A DNA stretch of 64,000 nt, taken from Sphaeroforma sirkka (lineage: Eukaryota; Opisthokonta; Ichthyosporea; Ichthyophonida). The notes under the pieces were generated by a model. The model saw only the letters and a program-made list of their open reading frames with translations, was not told the DNA's origin and ran no database searches. This document shows, in pieces, positions 61,950-64,000 of the stretch. A program made the position numbers and the translations under genes. The stretch spans positions 1 to 64,000 of the forward strand of contig LUCW03002239.1 in assembly GCA_001586965.3 (NCBI GenBank). The letters are read 5' to 3'. Position 1 is the stretch's first letter. Every line of letters starts with the position of its first letter.

Positions 61950-64000
61950 GTATAGCAAGTAGATATCACTGACAATGACTAGTCAACACAGATTTTAGCT
62001 GTGGTCGATATATTTGTTCCCAATTTTTTACTATAAAATATACCATTGATTATTGTAAAATGTCCCATTATTTAATAAAAGATGCACCATTGTCTAATAT
62101 ACGATGCACCTTTGTTAAATATAAGATGTACCATTGCTAATTATAAATTATTGTTTATTATACGATGTACCATTGTCTATTATAAATATATCATTGTTGA
62201 TTATAAGATGTACCATTGTTAATTACAAGATGTCCCATTGTTTATAATATGTACCATTCTTTCCCATTGTTTATACTATGTACCATTCTTTAATATAAGA
62301 TGTCCCATTGTTTATTATCGGATATACCATTGTTTATAATAAGATGTATTATTATATATTAAAAACTGTACCTATGTTCATTATAAGATAATATGAGATG
62401 TCCTATTGTTTATTATAAGATGCACCATTGTTAGTTTATATAAGATGTCTCCTTGTTTATCATAAGATGTACCTTTGTTTATATTAAGCTGTCACATTGT
62501 TTATCGTAAGATATCGCACTATTTATGGTAAGATGTACAATTGTTTATAATTAGATGCTCTATTGTTTATCCAATATGATGCGACATTGTTTACTATAAG
62601 ATATACCAATATTTATTATAAGATGCACCATTGTCTAACATAAGATGTACCTTTGCTTATTGAACGATGTCCCATTGTTTATTATAAGATGTACATTGAT
62701 TATTATCAGATATATCACTGCTTATGATAAGATGCATCATGTTTATTATAAACTGTACCATTGTTTATTATACGATTTACCGCAGTTTATTTTATAATAT
62801 GTATCATTGTATATTATGAGATGGATCACTTTTTATCATAAAATGTACCATTGCCTACTATATGATGTACCTTTGTTAATTATATAAACCATTGTTTATT
62901 AGAAGAGTTCCCATTGTTCATAATAACATGTACCATTGTTTATTATAAGATGTTTCATTGTTTATTATAAGATGTACCATTGTTTATTATACTATGTATT
63001 ATTGCTTATTAAAAGATGTCCCATAGATAATTGTAAGATGTATCATTGTTCACAATATTATGTGCCTTTGTTAGTTATAAGATGTGCTACTGTTGATTAT
63101 AAGTGGCCCCATTGTTAATTATCAGATATACTATTGTTTAATATAAGTATATTACTTTCCATTATTTATTATAAGATGTACCATTGTTTATTATATTATG
63201 TAAAATTGTTTATTAAAAGATGTCCCATCGATAATTGTAAGATGTACCATTGTTTCTTATAGAATGTACCATTGTTCACAATATGATGTGCCTTTGTTAG
63301 ATATAAGATGTGCCACTGTTGATTATAAGTGGCCCCATTGTTAATTATCAGATATACTATTGTTTAATATAAGATGTCCCACTATCTATTATAACATGTA
63401 TCATTGTTATTTATAAGGTGTATCATTGTTTATAATAAGATGTATCATTTGTCAATATAAAATGTACCATTTATTATTATAAAATGCCCCATTGTTTAGT
63501 AAAATATGTCCCAATTTTTATTATAAGATGTCCTATTGTTTAGTTTAAGATGTTAGATTCGTTTATTGTAAGATGTATCATTGTCTATTATACGATGTAC
63601 CATTGTTAATTATAAAATGTACTATTACACGATGTACCATTGTTTATTATAAGATGTGCCTTTGTTTATTATAAGATGTATCATTGTCTATTATACGATG
63701 CACCTTTGTTAGTTATAAGATGTATCATTGCTAATTGTAAGATGCATATTGTTTATTAAAATCTATATCATTGTTTATTATAAGAATCCCATTTTTTTAT
63801 CACAAGATGTATTATTGTATATTATAAATAATAAGATGTATCATTGTTGATTAAAAACAGTACCATAGTTCACTATAAGATGTCCCATTGTTTAATTTAA
63901 GATGTTTCTGTCCCAATATCTTTCATAACATGTCCCACTGATTAATATGAGATGTACCAGTGTTTATTATACGGTGTACCATTGAATTATAAGATGTACC
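61950..64000. repeat. About 22-bp AT-rich satellite, continues past the right edge
   Basis: Roughly ninety imperfect units of ATTGTTTATTATAAGATGTA-CC type with 21-26 bp spacing. Units are more diverged than in the preceding satellite, with one larger duplication (about 62985-63135 against 63190-63370). Confidence 0.9.

Overview
The window is eukaryotic nuclear DNA. Five of the seven genes recognised are interrupted by many GT-AG introns; two short ones, DNAJC9 and a hypothetical 67-residue gene, are intronless. Introns and spacers are packed with mini- and microsatellites, and telomere-like (T)TTTAGGG / CCCTAAA(A) motifs occur in many introns. The set (TMEM223-, TMEM63/CSC1-, DNAJC9-, universal stress-, DUF4246- and DUF1348-like proteins) suits a unicellular opisthokont. 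An ichthyosporean such as Sphaeroforma is my best guess, but that is inference.

Left flank (1-12.2 kb). Three head-to-tail copies of a non-LTR retrotransposon (LINE) lie in the same orientation. Each ends in the same AATAAAGGTACC tail and runs directly into CCCTAAA-type repeats. The last repeat tract abuts a Ty3-type LTR-retroelement fossil on the minus strand (about 7.35-12.2 kb). This is the layout expected if LINEs were added successively to a telomere that had itself formed on a broken chromosome, with the chromosome end towards the left. A tRNA-Thr-like sequence with canonical A and B boxes and a T8 run lies inside the fossil.

Gene region (14.5-59.4 kb). TMEM223-like (+, mitochondrial, seven exons found); DUF4246 protein (-, seven exons, looks like a 2-oxoglutarate/Fe(II) oxygenase fold); universal stress protein (-, five exons); TMEM63/CSC1/OSCA channel (+, 22 exons, 917 codons, divergent from the stress-protein gene across about 620 bp); DNAJC9 (-, single exon); a hypothetical 67-residue membrane protein (-); and a DUF1348 SnoaL-like protein with a presequence (+, two exons). 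Exon limits were derived by hand from splice consensus, phase agreement and family similarity; every junction inside the listed gene models is phase-consistent.

Right flank (59.5-64 kb). Two long satellite blocks: a 32-bp unit that passes into a roughly 60-bp dimer, then a roughly 22-bp AT-rich unit.

The most unusual signal besides the telomeric LINE array is that several introns carry tandem arrays seeded from their own splice junctions: the exon end plus 5' splice site, or the 3' splice site plus exon start, is part of the repeated unit. In two genes the unit is a multiple of three and leaves a usable in-frame alternative donor.
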